Origin: Winogradskyella forsetii
GTDB lineage: Bacteria > Bacteroidota > Bacteroidia > Flavobacteriales > Flavobacteriaceae
Assembly (NCBI RefSeq): GCF_013394595.1
Contig: NZ_CP053348.1
Location: 2,692,001 to 2,756,000 of the forward strand
DNA: 64,000 bases
Reading direction: 5' to 3'
In this document: positions 36,667 to 44,926 of the stretch, one piece after another
Layout: every line of letters starts with the position of its first letter
Numbering within the stretch: the stretch's first letter is position 1
Notes under the pieces: model-generated
Seen by the model: the letters and a program-made list of their open reading frames with translations, nothing else
What the model was told of the DNA's origin: nothing
The model's database searches: none
Made by a program: the position numbers and the translations under genes

Positions 36667-36998
36667 TGGATCACACTACTATTGAAGAGGGGAAAACGAT
36701 GGCATTGGTTGCTTATTTAACCTTGTTAGGAACACTCATTGCCTTTTTTATGAACCAAGATAAACGCAATCCGTTTACTGCGTTTCATGTAAGACAAGGT
36801 CTAGGGTTAGGCCTACTTTACATCATTATCGCCTTTGTGGTCAGTAGCTTGGATAGCATGATGGCAAGCATGTCCTTTTGGATTTTCTTTTCCGTTTTAT
36901 ATCTGTATGGTATTTATGGCGCTATTACTGGGAAGCTGAATAAAATCCCAATGCTAGGTGACTTTTTTCAGAATTTTTTTAAATCAATTGGCCAATAA
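36666..36998 (+). CDS. DUF4870-like small membrane protein
   Basis: 110 aa with three to four transmembrane helices (VAYLTLLGTLIAFFM; LGLGLLYIIIAFVVSSL; FWIFFSVLYLYGIYGAITG). The pattern NPFTAFHVRQGLGLG between the first helices is characteristic of a family once labelled import component protein or DUF4870. The ATG shares its A with the stop of the preceding gene, so it is translationally coupled; the esterase follows 2 bp later. Function unknown. Confidence 0.85.
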   Translation: MDHTTIEEGKTMALVAYLTLLGTLIAFFMNQDKRNPFTAFHVRQGLGLGLLYIIIAFVVSSLDSMMASMSFWIFFSVLYLYGIYGAITGKLNKIPMLGDFFQNFFKSIGQ

Positions 36999-37000
36999 AC

Positions 37001-37645
37001 ATGTCGAAACTACATTATATTACAAGACCTTCTTCGCTTAAAGAAAACGCACCATTACTCATCATGTGCCATGGTTACGGTAGTGATGAAAATGATTTGT
37101 TTTCGTTCGCTTCGGAATTACCAGAAGAATTTATGATCATTTCCTTAAGAGCACCTTACACCATGCAACCCTATGGAAATGCGTGGTACGCCATAAATTT
37201 TGATGCCGAAAAAGGAAAATGGAGCGATAACGAACAAGCCAAACAATCCGTGAAATTAATAGCCGAATTTATTGATTACGCTTGTGGAACTTATGCTGTA
37301 GACGCAAACAATGTAACCCTTTTAGGCTTTAGTCAGGGTACGATATTAAGTTATGCCGTTGCATTGACCTATCCTGAAAAAGTAAAGAATATCATCGCCT
37401 TAAGTGGGTATATCAATGTAGATATTTTACCAGAAGCGATTGAACCCTCTGATGTTGCCCATCTTAACTTCTTCTGCTCCCATGGTTCCGTGGACCAAGT
37501 CATTCCTGTGGATTGGGCTAAAAAAACACCCGCTTTTTTAGAGGCCTTGAACATTAATCATGTGTATAAGGAATATCCTGTTGGACACGGCGTTGCACCT
37601 CAGAACTTTTATGATTTAAAGGCTTGGTTGGATAAATATAGGTAG
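37001..37645 (+). CDS. Carboxylesterase/phospholipase-type alpha/beta hydrolase
   Basis: 214 aa, cytosolic. Starts with LIMCHGYGSDENDLFSF (oxyanion loop), nucleophile Ser111 in LGFSQGT, and CSHGSVDQVIPVDWA and VGHGVAP supplying Asp and His. This is the acyl-protein thioesterase/carboxylesterase family, hydrolysing short-chain or lysophospholipid esters. It is the last gene of the BatA-pyrC-like-DUF4870-esterase unit. Its substrate is not evident. Confidence 0.92.
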   Translation: MSKLHYITRPSSLKENAPLLIMCHGYGSDENDLFSFASELPEEFMIISLRAPYTMQPYGNAWYAINFDAEKGKWSDNEQAKQSVKLIAEFIDYACGTYAVDANNVTLLGFSQGTILSYAVALTYPEKVKNIIALSGYINVDILPEAIEPSDVAHLNFFCSHGSVDQVIPVDWAKKTPAFLEALNINHVYKEYPVGHGVAPQNFYDLKAWLDKYR

Positions 37646-37664
37646 TCTAAATTGAATTTATTTG

Positions 37665-38420
37665 CTAGTCTTCCCATTCCTGAAGCCTATCCAAATACAA
37701 ATAACTTTCTACAAACTTTCGGTGTTCTGCGCTGGTCATTTTTTCAACCAAATTCAATGCTGAAATATAACTCGCCAAATTCCCGTTGGAGGAACTGAAT
37801 TTACCGTCTTCTACAAAAGTCACGAGACTATCGTTTTGGACTTTCAAATTCGGATATTCTTTTTGCAGTTGTTCGCCGCCACCTATCCAAGTGACAATTT
37901 TCTTCCCATCTGCAATTCCAGAAGCACCAATAAGTTGCGCACCAGCACAGTTGCTGACCACATATTCGGCTTCCTTATTCTTTGCTCTAATAAAATTCAC
38001 GATTTTCTCATTGTGCACTTGAGCAAACATATCATAAGCACTTGGCACAAATAAAGCGGTTAGTTCTGGACAGTTTTCAAACGTATAATCCGGTACAAAG
38101 TGCATCCCTTCTTCGGTGGTGATGGGGTTTTTAGTTTCGGCTATAGTCACTACATTAAACAATTGTTTTCCGTCTGCCGTTGGCTTTGCAAAAACGTCTG
38201 AGGTCGCAATAACCTCACTTTGCAACACCCCATTGTACATTAAAAGTCCAATAGTTGGTAATTCAGGTATAAATGGCTTTAGGTGCTTGGTTAAAGTATC
38301 TGTTTCAATATTTGTTTGATTTATGGCTTCGCTATTGGAATTCTTATTTGATTTGTTTGAATTACAACTCATCAAAATAGCTATAAGTGTCAATAATGTT
38401 ATGTTCCTTAATTTTTCCAT
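37665..38420 (-). CDS. DJ-1/PfpI family lipoprotein
   Basis: 251 aa from the ATG at 38420; an upstream ATG at 38444 would overlap an inverted repeat and delay the signal. The signal peptide ends in a lipobox LIAILMSC. The glutamine-amidotransferase-like domain has the nucleophile elbow NCAGAQLIGASG and a preceding NGVLQSEVIATSD. DJ-1/PfpI proteins include deglycases, chaperones and proteases. Being a lipoprotein is unusual for the family. Convergent with the esterase. Confidence 0.88.
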   Translation of the reverse strand: MEKLRNITLLTLIAILMSCNSNKSNKNSNSEAINQTNIETDTLTKHLKPFIPELPTIGLLMYNGVLQSEVIATSDVFAKPTADGKQLFNVVTIAETKNPITTEEGMHFVPDYTFENCPELTALFVPSAYDMFAQVHNEKIVNFIRAKNKEAEYVVSNCAGAQLIGASGIADGKKIVTWIGGGEQLQKEYPNLKVQNDSLVTFVEDGKFSSSNGNLASYISALNLVEKMTSAEHRKFVESYLYLDRLQEWED

Positions 38421-38438
38421 TTTATATAATTTTTTTTT

Positions 38439-38749
38439 GTACATGACAAAAATTGATAGTATGGAATATTTTCAATTTCCCGAAGGGAAAAGAATTCGTG
38501 CTAATAATTTCGTTTCGAATGCATTAGATTGAAAGTTCATTTTAAAATATTACGTTTTACCACTATAAATTTTGCCACGAATACACGAATTCAATCGTTT
38601 CTTATAAGATAAAATAATTGACTATCTATATCACCGATAAAACAGACCTAAGGTCTGTTTCCAAAATCTATATACTTTCGATTTATCGCAGATATAAGAT
38701 TCGAGTATTCGTGGCAAAAAAATTCATTCCTTATATTTTTGTCATATAC
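38439..38749. repeat. Nested inverted-repeat intergenic element
   Basis: Three concentric inverted repeats fill a gene-free gap. Outer arms: GTACATGACAAAAAT at 38439-38453 against 38735-38749 (14 of 15 pair). Middle arms: 38570-38591 against 38698-38719, left TTTTGCCACGAATAC (20 of 22). Inner: AAACAGACCT at 38640-38649 with its complement at 38651-38660. No ORF or terminal duplication was recognised. It could be a MITE-like element or a structured RNA. Confidence 0.7.
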
Positions 38750-38777
38750 TTAAATAATTTTTGAGATATAATAATCC

Positions 38778-39284
38778 CTAGCCTACTTTCGGGTACATTA
38801 AATACTCTACCAATTTATATTTAAGATCGTTGTTTTCATCTATCTCATAAGAGACAAATATCTCGCCCCAAAATTCGCCATCCGTAAAATTGGCAATGAT
38901 CCATTTGTGATTTAAAATTCGGACTTTATTGATTAATAATTTAGAATCCGTCATGGAAACATAAGGCACAATTGGATGATCCTCGCCTTCGTAATCATTC
39001 ATATTATAAAGGCCTTCAATAATTGCAGGAATCAATTTTTCAGTATTATAACCTTGTGCTTCAAAATACGTTAAGGCATCCTCGTTGCCTTCAATATTGA
39101 AATAACCCAATTCAAAATTCTGTGCTTCCAAAGTTTTAATCCGTTCTTCACTTTCGGAAAGCTGGGATTTTACAGTCACAATATCTTTTTCATATTTATC
39201 AATGATGTTTTTTGAATTCACATATTGAAAAATGAGCAGTAATACAGAAAAAATGAATAAGTACATTAAAATTTTATGCTTCAT
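38778..39284 (-). CDS. Membrane-anchored protein with coiled coil, unknown function
   Basis: 168 aa. N-terminal transmembrane helix (MYLFIFSVLLLIFQYV), a coiled coil at about 28-58 (SQLSESEERIKTLEAQ), then a compact C-terminal domain with VPYVSMTDSKLLINKVRILNHKWIIANF and FVSYEIDENNDL. I do not recognise the family. Its end lies beside the nested repeat and it follows the MBL-fold gene by 2 bp, so both are probably co-transcribed. Confidence 0.75.
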   Translation of the reverse strand: MKHKILMYLFIFSVLLLIFQYVNSKNIIDKYEKDIVTVKSQLSESEERIKTLEAQNFELGYFNIEGNEDALTYFEAQGYNTEKLIPAIIEGLYNMNDYEGEDHPIVPYVSMTDSKLLINKVRILNHKWIIANFTDGEFWGEIFVSYEIDENNDLKYKLVEYLMYPKVG

Positions 39285-39286
39285 AT

Positions 39287-40066
39287 CTAAATGGTAATTT
39301 GCAAGTTATCGTAAGCTAAAAAAACGTTTTCCGGTAAGTTTTGTTGTACTTCATCATGAAACCCTAAAAGATGACTGATATGCGTTAAATAAGCGCGTTT
39401 AGGATTCACACGTTGAATAAAATTTAAGGCTTCTTCTAAATTGAAATGTGAAATATGTGGTTCTATCCGTAGGGCATTAATCACTAAAACCTCTAAATTT
39501 TGAAGTTTTTCTATTTCTTCGTCCGAAACAGTCTTCATATCGGTTAAGTACGCAAAATTATGAAATCGATATCCAAAAACGGGAAGCTTATAATGCAACC
39601 CTTCAATAGGAATAATATCAAGATTCCCTGCTAAAAAGGATTCATTTTTCACTTCAATCTTTGTCACACTCGGCACGCCAGGATATTTCTTTTCTGTTGT
39701 AAAAATATAGTCGAAGCGTTTCTCTAAAGCCTTAAACACCCGTTGATGCGCATAGAGTGAAATATCGCCTTGACGAAAGAAAAACGGACGAATGTCATCT
39801 AATCCCATCGTATGGTCGGCATGTTCATGGGTAAAAATAACACCATCGATTTTAGTGACTTTTGCCCTGAGCATTTGTTGTCTGAAATCGGGTCCACAAT
39901 CGACCACAAACGTATAATCGTCCCATTCTACCAAAACCGAGACCCGTAAGCGTTTATCTTTAGGGTTGTCGCTTAAGCAAACAGGATGATCGCTTCCTAT
40001 GATGGGAATACCTTGTGATGTGCCAGTACCTAAAAATGTAATTTTCAATCTCAATGAGTTTAGCAA
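39287..40066 (-). CDS. MBL-fold metallohydrolase (PhnP-like)
   Basis: 259 aa. FLGTGTSQGIPIIG starts the fold; CGPDFRQQ follows, the metal site HEHADH in FTHEHADHTMGLDD, and HISHLLGFHDE supplies late ligands. This is the PhnP-type phosphodiesterase branch, where some members cleave cyclic phosphate intermediates and others are RNase Z-like. No phosphonate genes are nearby, so a specific substrate is not implied. First gene of a two-gene unit with a -7 candidate 24 bp upstream. Confidence 0.92.
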   Translation of the reverse strand: MLNSLRLKITFLGTGTSQGIPIIGSDHPVCLSDNPKDKRLRVSVLVEWDDYTFVVDCGPDFRQQMLRAKVTKIDGVIFTHEHADHTMGLDDIRPFFFRQGDISLYAHQRVFKALEKRFDYIFTTEKKYPGVPSVTKIEVKNESFLAGNLDIIPIEGLHYKLPVFGYRFHNFAYLTDMKTVSDEEIEKLQNLEVLVINALRIEPHISHFNLEEALNFIQRVNPKRAYLTHISHLLGFHDEVQQNLPENVFLAYDNLQITI

Positions 40067-40089
40067 TGCTTAATATTGAAGCGGAATAA

Positions 40090-40097
40090 CAAAAATA
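40090..40097 (-). promoter_or_regulatory. Candidate TAnnTTTG -7 element for the MBL gene
   Basis: TATTTTTG on the minus strand, 24 bp before the start codon. Divergent from the 40109-40137 promoter. Confidence 0.4.
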
Positions 40098-40108
40098 AAC
40101 TTATTTTT

Positions 40109-40137
40109 TTGTTTGCGATAGTAAAACTGTACCTTTG
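40109..40137 (+). promoter_or_regulatory. Full Bacteroidota-type promoter for the 484-aa gene
   Basis: TTG at 40109-40111, an 18-bp spacer and TACCTTTG at 40130-40137 match the -33/-7 consensus (TTG-N17-19-TAnnTTTG). The start codon is 27 bp after it. Confidence 0.65.
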
Positions 40138-40163
40138 CTTATAACGACATAAACCCAATTTCT

Positions 40164-41618
40164 ATGAAGGATGTAACGTACACAGGCGACACGGAATTTG
40201 AAAATATTCCATCACTTAAAGACAAGGCCTTGCGAATTAACCTTAATGCCGATATTTATGGTACCTTTTCTGAAATTGGAGCAGGTCAAGAAACGGTTCG
40301 TCAGTTTTTTAGGGCAGGTGGTGCTTCTGGTACCATTGCCAAAGCCATGTCTGCATACGATAAAGACTTTAGTGATGCTATTTATGGCATTGAAGACGAC
40401 AAACGTTATGTTACTGAGGCCAGACTTCGTAAAATGCTAAATCATGAAGTTGCTCTAACCGAAGAGCGCATTACAAGGGACAAGCATCCAAACAAAATAT
40501 TCTTCTCATACGCCAATACCGTTGCTACCATAGATTTTGCTAAAAAGTACAAAGGCCATGGTTGGGTTGGGATCAAATATCAAGTTGCTCCAGGTGCTGA
40601 ATATAATGATATTGTTTTACATATTCGTTTTAAGGAAACCGATGCGCGTTTACAGCAAGAGACACTCGGTAAATTAGGAACTAACTTAATTTATGGTGCG
40701 TTTTACAAATACAATCAACCACGAAAATTATTACGTTATTTATACGATCACTTAGATAAAGACCAGTTAGAAATTGATACCATCAATTTTGCAGGTCCTG
40801 TTTTTAAAAATATAGATAACCGATTAATGAGTTTGCAGCTGGTTAAAAATAATATGACTGATGCCGTAATGTTCGCGCCAGATGGGAATAATGTTTTGCC
40901 AGCGCGTGTACTTTACAAAAAGAATATCTTAACACTTAGAGGTAGCTTCAGACCTGTTACAAAGGTCAACATGGATATGTTTGAGAAATCCTACGAAATG
41001 TTCATTAAAGAGAATAAAGTGGATAAGGATAAAACTCAAGTTATTTTCGAAATTACCTTATCTAACTTAAGAGCCGAAGGTAAAATTGATGAGCAAGATT
41101 TTATGGATCGTGCGAAACTTCTATGTTCATTAGGACAAACCGTATTGATTTCCAACTTCCAAGAATATTACAAACTGGTGGAATACTTCTCTCAATATTC
41201 TAGAGCAAGAATGGGATTAGCAATGGGTATCAACAATCTTGTTGATATTTTTGATGAGAAATATTACCGTCATTTAAGTGGTGGAATTTTAGAGGCCTTT
41301 GGAAAACTGTTCTATAAAGATTTACGTGTGTATTTATATCCGATGCAAAATGACGATGGCAGCTTAACCACTAGCGAAAACCTTAAGGTACATCCACGTA
41401 TGAAAGAACTTTACAAATTCTTTAAGTACAACGGCAAAGTGGTGGATATTTCTGAATATGATACGTCCAACCTTTCTGTTTTCTCAAGAACCGTTCTAAA
41501 AATGATCTCAGAAAATGAAGACGGTTGGGAACCTATGCTACCAGAAGGTGTTTCTAAACTGATTAAGGAAAAAAGCTTGTTTGGTTACGAAGCAGAGGAG
41601 GTTATGCATAAGAATTAA
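40164..41618 (+). CDS. Conserved 484-aa protein of unknown function
   Basis: 484 aa, cytosolic by sequence, no signal peptide or TonB box. Opens MKDVTYTGDTEFENIPSLKD and has strongly patterned blocks: GQETVRQFFRAGGASGTIA, SAYDKDFSDAIYGIEDDKRY, FFSYANTVATIDFAKKYKG and RARMGLAMGINNLVDIFDEKYY. Homologues are often labelled TonB receptor or nicotinate-nucleotide adenylyltransferase; neither is supported, since there is no beta-barrel, no HxGH nucleotidyl site. A clear promoter precedes it and a terminator follows, so it is a single-gene unit, probably highly expressed. Confidence 0.88.
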   Translation: MKDVTYTGDTEFENIPSLKDKALRINLNADIYGTFSEIGAGQETVRQFFRAGGASGTIAKAMSAYDKDFSDAIYGIEDDKRYVTEARLRKMLNHEVALTEERITRDKHPNKIFFSYANTVATIDFAKKYKGHGWVGIKYQVAPGAEYNDIVLHIRFKETDARLQQETLGKLGTNLIYGAFYKYNQPRKLLRYLYDHLDKDQLEIDTINFAGPVFKNIDNRLMSLQLVKNNMTDAVMFAPDGNNVLPARVLYKKNILTLRGSFRPVTKVNMDMFEKSYEMFIKENKVDKDKTQVIFEITLSNLRAEGKIDEQDFMDRAKLLCSLGQTVLISNFQEYYKLVEYFSQYSRARMGLAMGINNLVDIFDEKYYRHLSGGILEAFGKLFYKDLRVYLYPMQNDDGSLTTSENLKVHPRMKELYKFFKYNGKVVDISEYDTSNLSVFSRTVLKMISENEDGWEPMLPEGVSKLIKEKSLFGYEAEEVMHKN

Positions 41619-41638
41619 AACCAAAACTTATAATAAAT

Positions 41639-41675
41639 AAAATGCGTACTGATTTAAATTTTTGGCACGCATTTT
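41639..41675 (+). terminator. Intrinsic terminator after the 484-aa gene
   Basis: AAAATGCGT and ACGCATTTT pair as a 9-bp stem, followed by a run of T. Its right arm carries TGGCACGC, which superficially looks like a sigma-54 site. Confidence 0.8.
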
Positions 41676-41718
41676 TTTTGCTAAAAATTCAAATTGCCCA
41701 AAATATTAAACCACGAAT

Positions 41719-42438
41719 ATGAAAAGAAATTTTACTCTGATTTTTTGCTTAATTATAACTTTTGGGTTTTCACAAATAAAAGAAATTCAAATCGAATTTA
41801 TTGGGAATTGTGGATTACATATGACTGATGGAATCACAAATTTCTATATAGATTTCCCATATAAATCTGGAGCTCATGGCTATATGGAATTTGAAGAATC
41901 GGAATTAGATAGTGTTAAAGAAAATTCTATTTTCATTTTCACCCATAAACACTCTGACCATTACTCTAAAAGGAATCTAAAAAAAGTAATAAAGAAAAAA
42001 GGCGGAGAGACATATGGTGTTTCTAATATTTCGGAATTAGAAGAGTTAGGAGAATCCATAGAAAATTTTGAAATAGAAACATTTAAAACTGACCATACTG
42101 TTTTTGGAATTTCATTCCGCCACTACTCGTATTTAATTACTTGGCACAACAAAAAAATCTATTTATCAGGCGATACAACCGAACCTAAAACTATTGGGAA
42201 AATGGAAAAAATTGATTTAGCATTTGTTCCTTATTGGATTTTGGAAAACGCCAAAGAACAAAATATGACAATTGATGCGAAGCTATTCGCTGTTTATCAT
42301 TTACATCCTGACCAAATACCAAGTGCAAAAGAAAATTGGGATGAAGTAGAAAATATTAGACCTTTGGTTGAACAAGGAGATAAAATTACGATTGAATTAG
42401 AATCTGAACGTACTACTGTGGATAACAAACGTATCTAA
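41719..42438 (+). CDS. Exported MBL-fold hydrolase (UlaG-like)
   Basis: 239 aa with a signal peptide (LIFCLIITFGFSQ). The metallo-beta-lactamase fold shows IEFIGNCGLHM, metal-binding HKHSDHY in FTHKHSDHY, a middle TDHTVFG, LSGDTTEPK (metal Asp) and YHLHPDQIP. Resembles UlaG/RomA-like lactonases and phosphodiesterases of the periplasm, but the substrate is open. Base composition is more AT-rich than neighbours. No partner gene: convergent with the lipoprotein at 42458. Confidence 0.85.
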   Translation: MKRNFTLIFCLIITFGFSQIKEIQIEFIGNCGLHMTDGITNFYIDFPYKSGAHGYMEFEESELDSVKENSIFIFTHKHSDHYSKRNLKKVIKKKGGETYGVSNISELEELGESIENFEIETFKTDHTVFGISFRHYSYLITWHNKKIYLSGDTTEPKTIGKMEKIDLAFVPYWILENAKEQNMTIDAKLFAVYHLHPDQIPSAKENWDEVENIRPLVEQGDKITIELESERTTVDNKRI

Positions 42439-42457
42439 CCAATCTTATATAAAACCG

Positions 42458-42865
42458 TTATTGCTTACTATATTTTTCTACACAGGCCTCAATGCAAGGA
42501 TAATATAACATTAGGGAGTTTCCCTCTATAACAAATGAATAGTTCCAATTAGGAATAGATTCCTGACAATCATCTGGAGTAATAACAGAATCAACTTCAG
42601 AATACGTGCCACTTGACGGATTGCCTACATCACCGAACATAGAACATAAATCGCCAGTAGATGTAACCGTTCCATCATTAAAAAAAGTTAGAGTTTTGTC
42701 ACTGTCAACAGGCTGAAATGTTCCACTGCCATCACCTGGATCAGCATAAATCGCTATTAATTTCCAATTGCCAACTAATTCAGGAGTTTGCGTATTTGAA
42801 TCGTCATCATTGTTACAAGATGACAACAATAATAGTCCAAAACATAAATAAACTAACGTTTTCAT
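42458..42865 (-). CDS. Lipocalin-like lipoprotein
   Basis: 135 aa. Signal peptide with lipobox LLLLSSC followed by an acidic NNDDDSNTQ spacer typical of Bacteroidota surface lipoproteins (the lipoprotein export signal is acidic). The remainder is a beta-rich domain beginning ELVGNWKLIAIYADPGDG, the usual lipocalin-like opening, and contains four cysteines that may form disulfides. Ligand unknown. Independent unit. Confidence 0.85.
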   Translation of the reverse strand: MKTLVYLCFGLLLLSSCNNDDDSNTQTPELVGNWKLIAIYADPGDGSGTFQPVDSDKTLTFFNDGTVTSTGDLCSMFGDVGNPSSGTYSEVDSVITPDDCQESIPNWNYSFVIEGNSLMLYYPCIEACVEKYSKQ

Positions 42866-42940
42866 AGCTACTGTTTATTTAATAGATGAAAAAACAGTAA
42901 AAGGTTGCGCTACAAATTAAAATTATCAGAATCGTCTAAT

Positions 42941-43396
42941 TTAGGATTCCAAAATTTGCTCCGTATGAGCTTTAGTTTTTACCTTAGTAATAACATCTTC
43001 CAAAACACCATTTTCATCAATGACAAAAGTGGTTCTGTGAATACCGTCATATTCCCTTCCCATAAATTTTTTAGGTCCCCAAACCCCAAAGGCTTCAATA
43101 ACCGCTTTATCTTCGTCCGCTAATAATGGATATTGAAATCCGTATTTATTTTTAAAGTTAGATTGTCTTTTAGCACTATCAGCACTGACTCCTAAAATCT
43201 CGAAGCCTTGTGCCTTAAAGCGCTCATAATTATCATTTAGGTTGCAGGCCTCTGCAGTACAACCAGGCGTGCTTGCTTTTGGATAGAAAAAAACGACCAA
43301 TTTCTTACCTTTATAATCTGATAATGAGATTGTATTTCCCTGTTCATCTTTTGCTGAAAAATCTGGTGCTTTGTCTCCTGCTTTTAAGTGTGTCAT
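42941..43396 (-). CDS. bcp: Thiol peroxidase Bcp (peroxiredoxin)
   Basis: 151 aa, standard Bcp/PrxQ length. Reduces peroxides in the cytosol using thioredoxin. Peroxidatic Cys46 and resolving Cys51 lie in STPGCTAEAC, the closely spaced pair of the alpha2-type atypical 2-Cys group; GVSADSAKRQSNFKNKYG and the catalytic Arg in HRTTFVIDENG are also visible. Divergent from nth, 35 bp away, with which it could share control. Confidence 0.96.
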   Translation of the reverse strand: MTHLKAGDKAPDFSAKDEQGNTISLSDYKGKKLVVFFYPKASTPGCTAEACNLNDNYERFKAQGFEILGVSADSAKRQSNFKNKYGFQYPLLADEDKAVIEAFGVWGPKKFMGREYDGIHRTTFVIDENGVLEDVITKVKTKAHTEQILES

Positions 43397-43403
43397 AATT
43401 ATG

Positions 43404-43411
43404 TAAATTTG
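43404..43411 (+). promoter_or_regulatory. Candidate TAnnTTTG -7 element for nth
   Basis: TAAATTTG, 20 bp before the nth start codon in the short bcp-nth divergent gap. Confidence 0.5.
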
Positions 43412-43431
43412 TTTCTGTAAAAATACAAGGA

Positions 43432-44091
43432 ATGACTAAGCAAGAAAAGGTAGATTTTGTTATAAATACGTTAAATCGAATATATCCTACAATTCCGATT
43501 CCACTGGAACACAAAGATCCCTATACCTTATTGATAGCGGTTTTGATGTCGGCACAAAGTACAGATGTACGTGTCAATAAAATCACACCGTTGCTATTTA
43601 AACGTGCAGACAATCCATACGATATGATTAAACTGAGTGTTGAGGAAATCAGGGAAATTATAAAACCGGTTGGCTTGTCTCCAATGAAAAGCAAAGGCAT
43701 CCATGGCTTATCCCATATTTTAATTGATAAGCACAATGGTAAAGTACCAAAAACCTACGAGGAACTTGAAGCATTACCTGCAGTTGGTCATAAAACAGCT
43801 GCTGTGGTTTTATCACAAGCTTTTGATATTCCTGCGTTTCCTGTGGATACTCATATTCATCGCTTAATGTACCGCTGGAATTTAACCAATGGTAAAAATG
43901 TAGTACAAACCGAAAAAGATGCTAAACGTATTTTTCCTGAAGAACTTTGGAATGATCTCCATCTTCAAATTATTTGGTATGGAAGAGAGTATTCACCTGC
44001 TCGTGGTTGGGATTTGGAAAAGGATATTATCACTAAAACGATTGGCAGAAAATCGGTCTTGAATGACTATTATAAAAAGAAGAAGCGTTAG
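43432..44091 (+). CDS. nth: Endonuclease III lacking the C-terminal Fe-S cluster
   Basis: 219 aa. Bifunctional DNA glycosylase/AP lyase that removes oxidised pyrimidines. The helix-hairpin-helix reads LPAVGHKTAAVVL with catalytic Lys121, and the essential Asp139 is in FPVDTHIHR. Unlike E. coli Nth, the C-terminal four-cysteine cluster loop (C-x6-C-x2-C-x5-C) is absent: this region is WYGREYSPARGWDLEKDI with no cysteine. Length is normal, so the loop was replaced, not truncated. Activity is still expected because catalytic residues are intact. Confidence 0.93.
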   Translation: MTKQEKVDFVINTLNRIYPTIPIPLEHKDPYTLLIAVLMSAQSTDVRVNKITPLLFKRADNPYDMIKLSVEEIREIIKPVGLSPMKSKGIHGLSHILIDKHNGKVPKTYEELEALPAVGHKTAAVVLSQAFDIPAFPVDTHIHRLMYRWNLTNGKNVVQTEKDAKRIFPEELWNDLHLQIIWYGREYSPARGWDLEKDIITKTIGRKSVLNDYYKKKKR

Positions 44092-44183
44092 TTTTTAGTC
44101 TCAGTCTCAGTGGCAGTAGTCAGTTCCCCTTTGTCCTACGGACATTTCCCCTAAGGGGAAAATTGTTCAGTGTTCAGTAGAAA

Positions 44184-44295
44184 GTGTGAAGTGTAAAGTG
44201 TAATGTGTAATGTGTAATGTGTAATGTGTAATGTGTAATGTGTAAAGTGTAATGTGTAATGTGTAAAGTTTAAAGTGTAAAGTGTAAAGTGTAAA
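44184..44295 (+). repeat. Sixteen-unit heptamer array (GTGTAAW)
   Basis: Sixteen consecutive 7-bp units in exact phase: GTGTAAT and GTGTAAA, with one GTTTAAA and one GTGTGAA. It lies between nth and the 183-aa lipoprotein gene. TTCAGTG-type heptamers at 44166-44180 lead into it in the same phase. No ORF or hairpin seen. Confidence 0.95.
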
Positions 44296-44374
44296 GTAAA
44301 ACTTACTCTAATCTCTCATAATTAAAAAACTCCATTGGTACAATTCTTGTGGCCATACTGAAAACCATCAATTC

Positions 44375-44926
44375 ATGAAAAAACTTTCCATTTTATTTTT
44401 AGCTTTTGTTGTGACCTCCTGCATTCCAGTTAAAATAGCTCCAAAATTTAAGAATCAAGATTATAAAATTATACAGGCAAAAAAGTTTCAGAAAAATATG
44501 CCAAGGGAAATGGCCTTCATATTTAAAGATTCTAAAGATGCAGATGAATTCTATACTTACATCAATAAAAAATACAGATTAAACAATGTCAATGTAGGTA
44601 GTAATGTACCCATTAAAATTGAGGGGCAAACCTTATACCTTTCTTATTATGAAGCAGAACGAACTGACGAAATGATAAATCTTCCATTGATCGCCATTGA
44701 TGCCAAAAGAGAAAACAATGGTAACTCACGCCTGTTTGAAGACCATTATAAAAGTAGAACTGGCCATTGGTACATCATCTTGACGATTCACGACGAAAAC
44801 ATCAAAAATTGCTTAAAAGAGAATCATACTTTAAGAGAAAAGACCATTCAATATTTAAAAGCCTTAAAACAAGAGTATCTCACAACTCAAAACTATGAAG
44901 CATTGTTATTAACAAAAAAATCCTGA
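44375..44926 (+). CDS. Small lipoprotein of unknown function
   Basis: 183 aa. Signal peptide with lipobox LAFVVTSC. The mature part is mixed alpha/beta with MAFIFKDSKDADEFYTYINKKYRL, EGQTLYLSYYEAERTDE and a helical C-terminus. I do not recognise the family. Its stop codon lies within the left arm of a strong terminator, so the last codons overlap that element. It stands alone after a heptamer array. Confidence 0.8.
   Translation: MKKLSILFLAFVVTSCIPVKIAPKFKNQDYKIIQAKKFQKNMPREMAFIFKDSKDADEFYTYINKKYRLNNVNVGSNVPIKIEGQTLYLSYYEAERTDEMINLPLIAIDAKRENNGNSRLFEDHYKSRTGHWYIILTIHDENIKNCLKENHTLREKTIQYLKALKQEYLTTQNYEALLLTKKS

Noticed and set aside
41664..41680. TGGCACGCATTTTTTTT as a sigma-54 site
   Set aside because: Spacing to TTGC is too long, and the bases form the right arm and T tract of a terminator.
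44184..44295. Heptamer array as a CRISPR array
   Set aside because: Units are 7 bp with no spacers of 26-40 bp and no cas genes are in the window.
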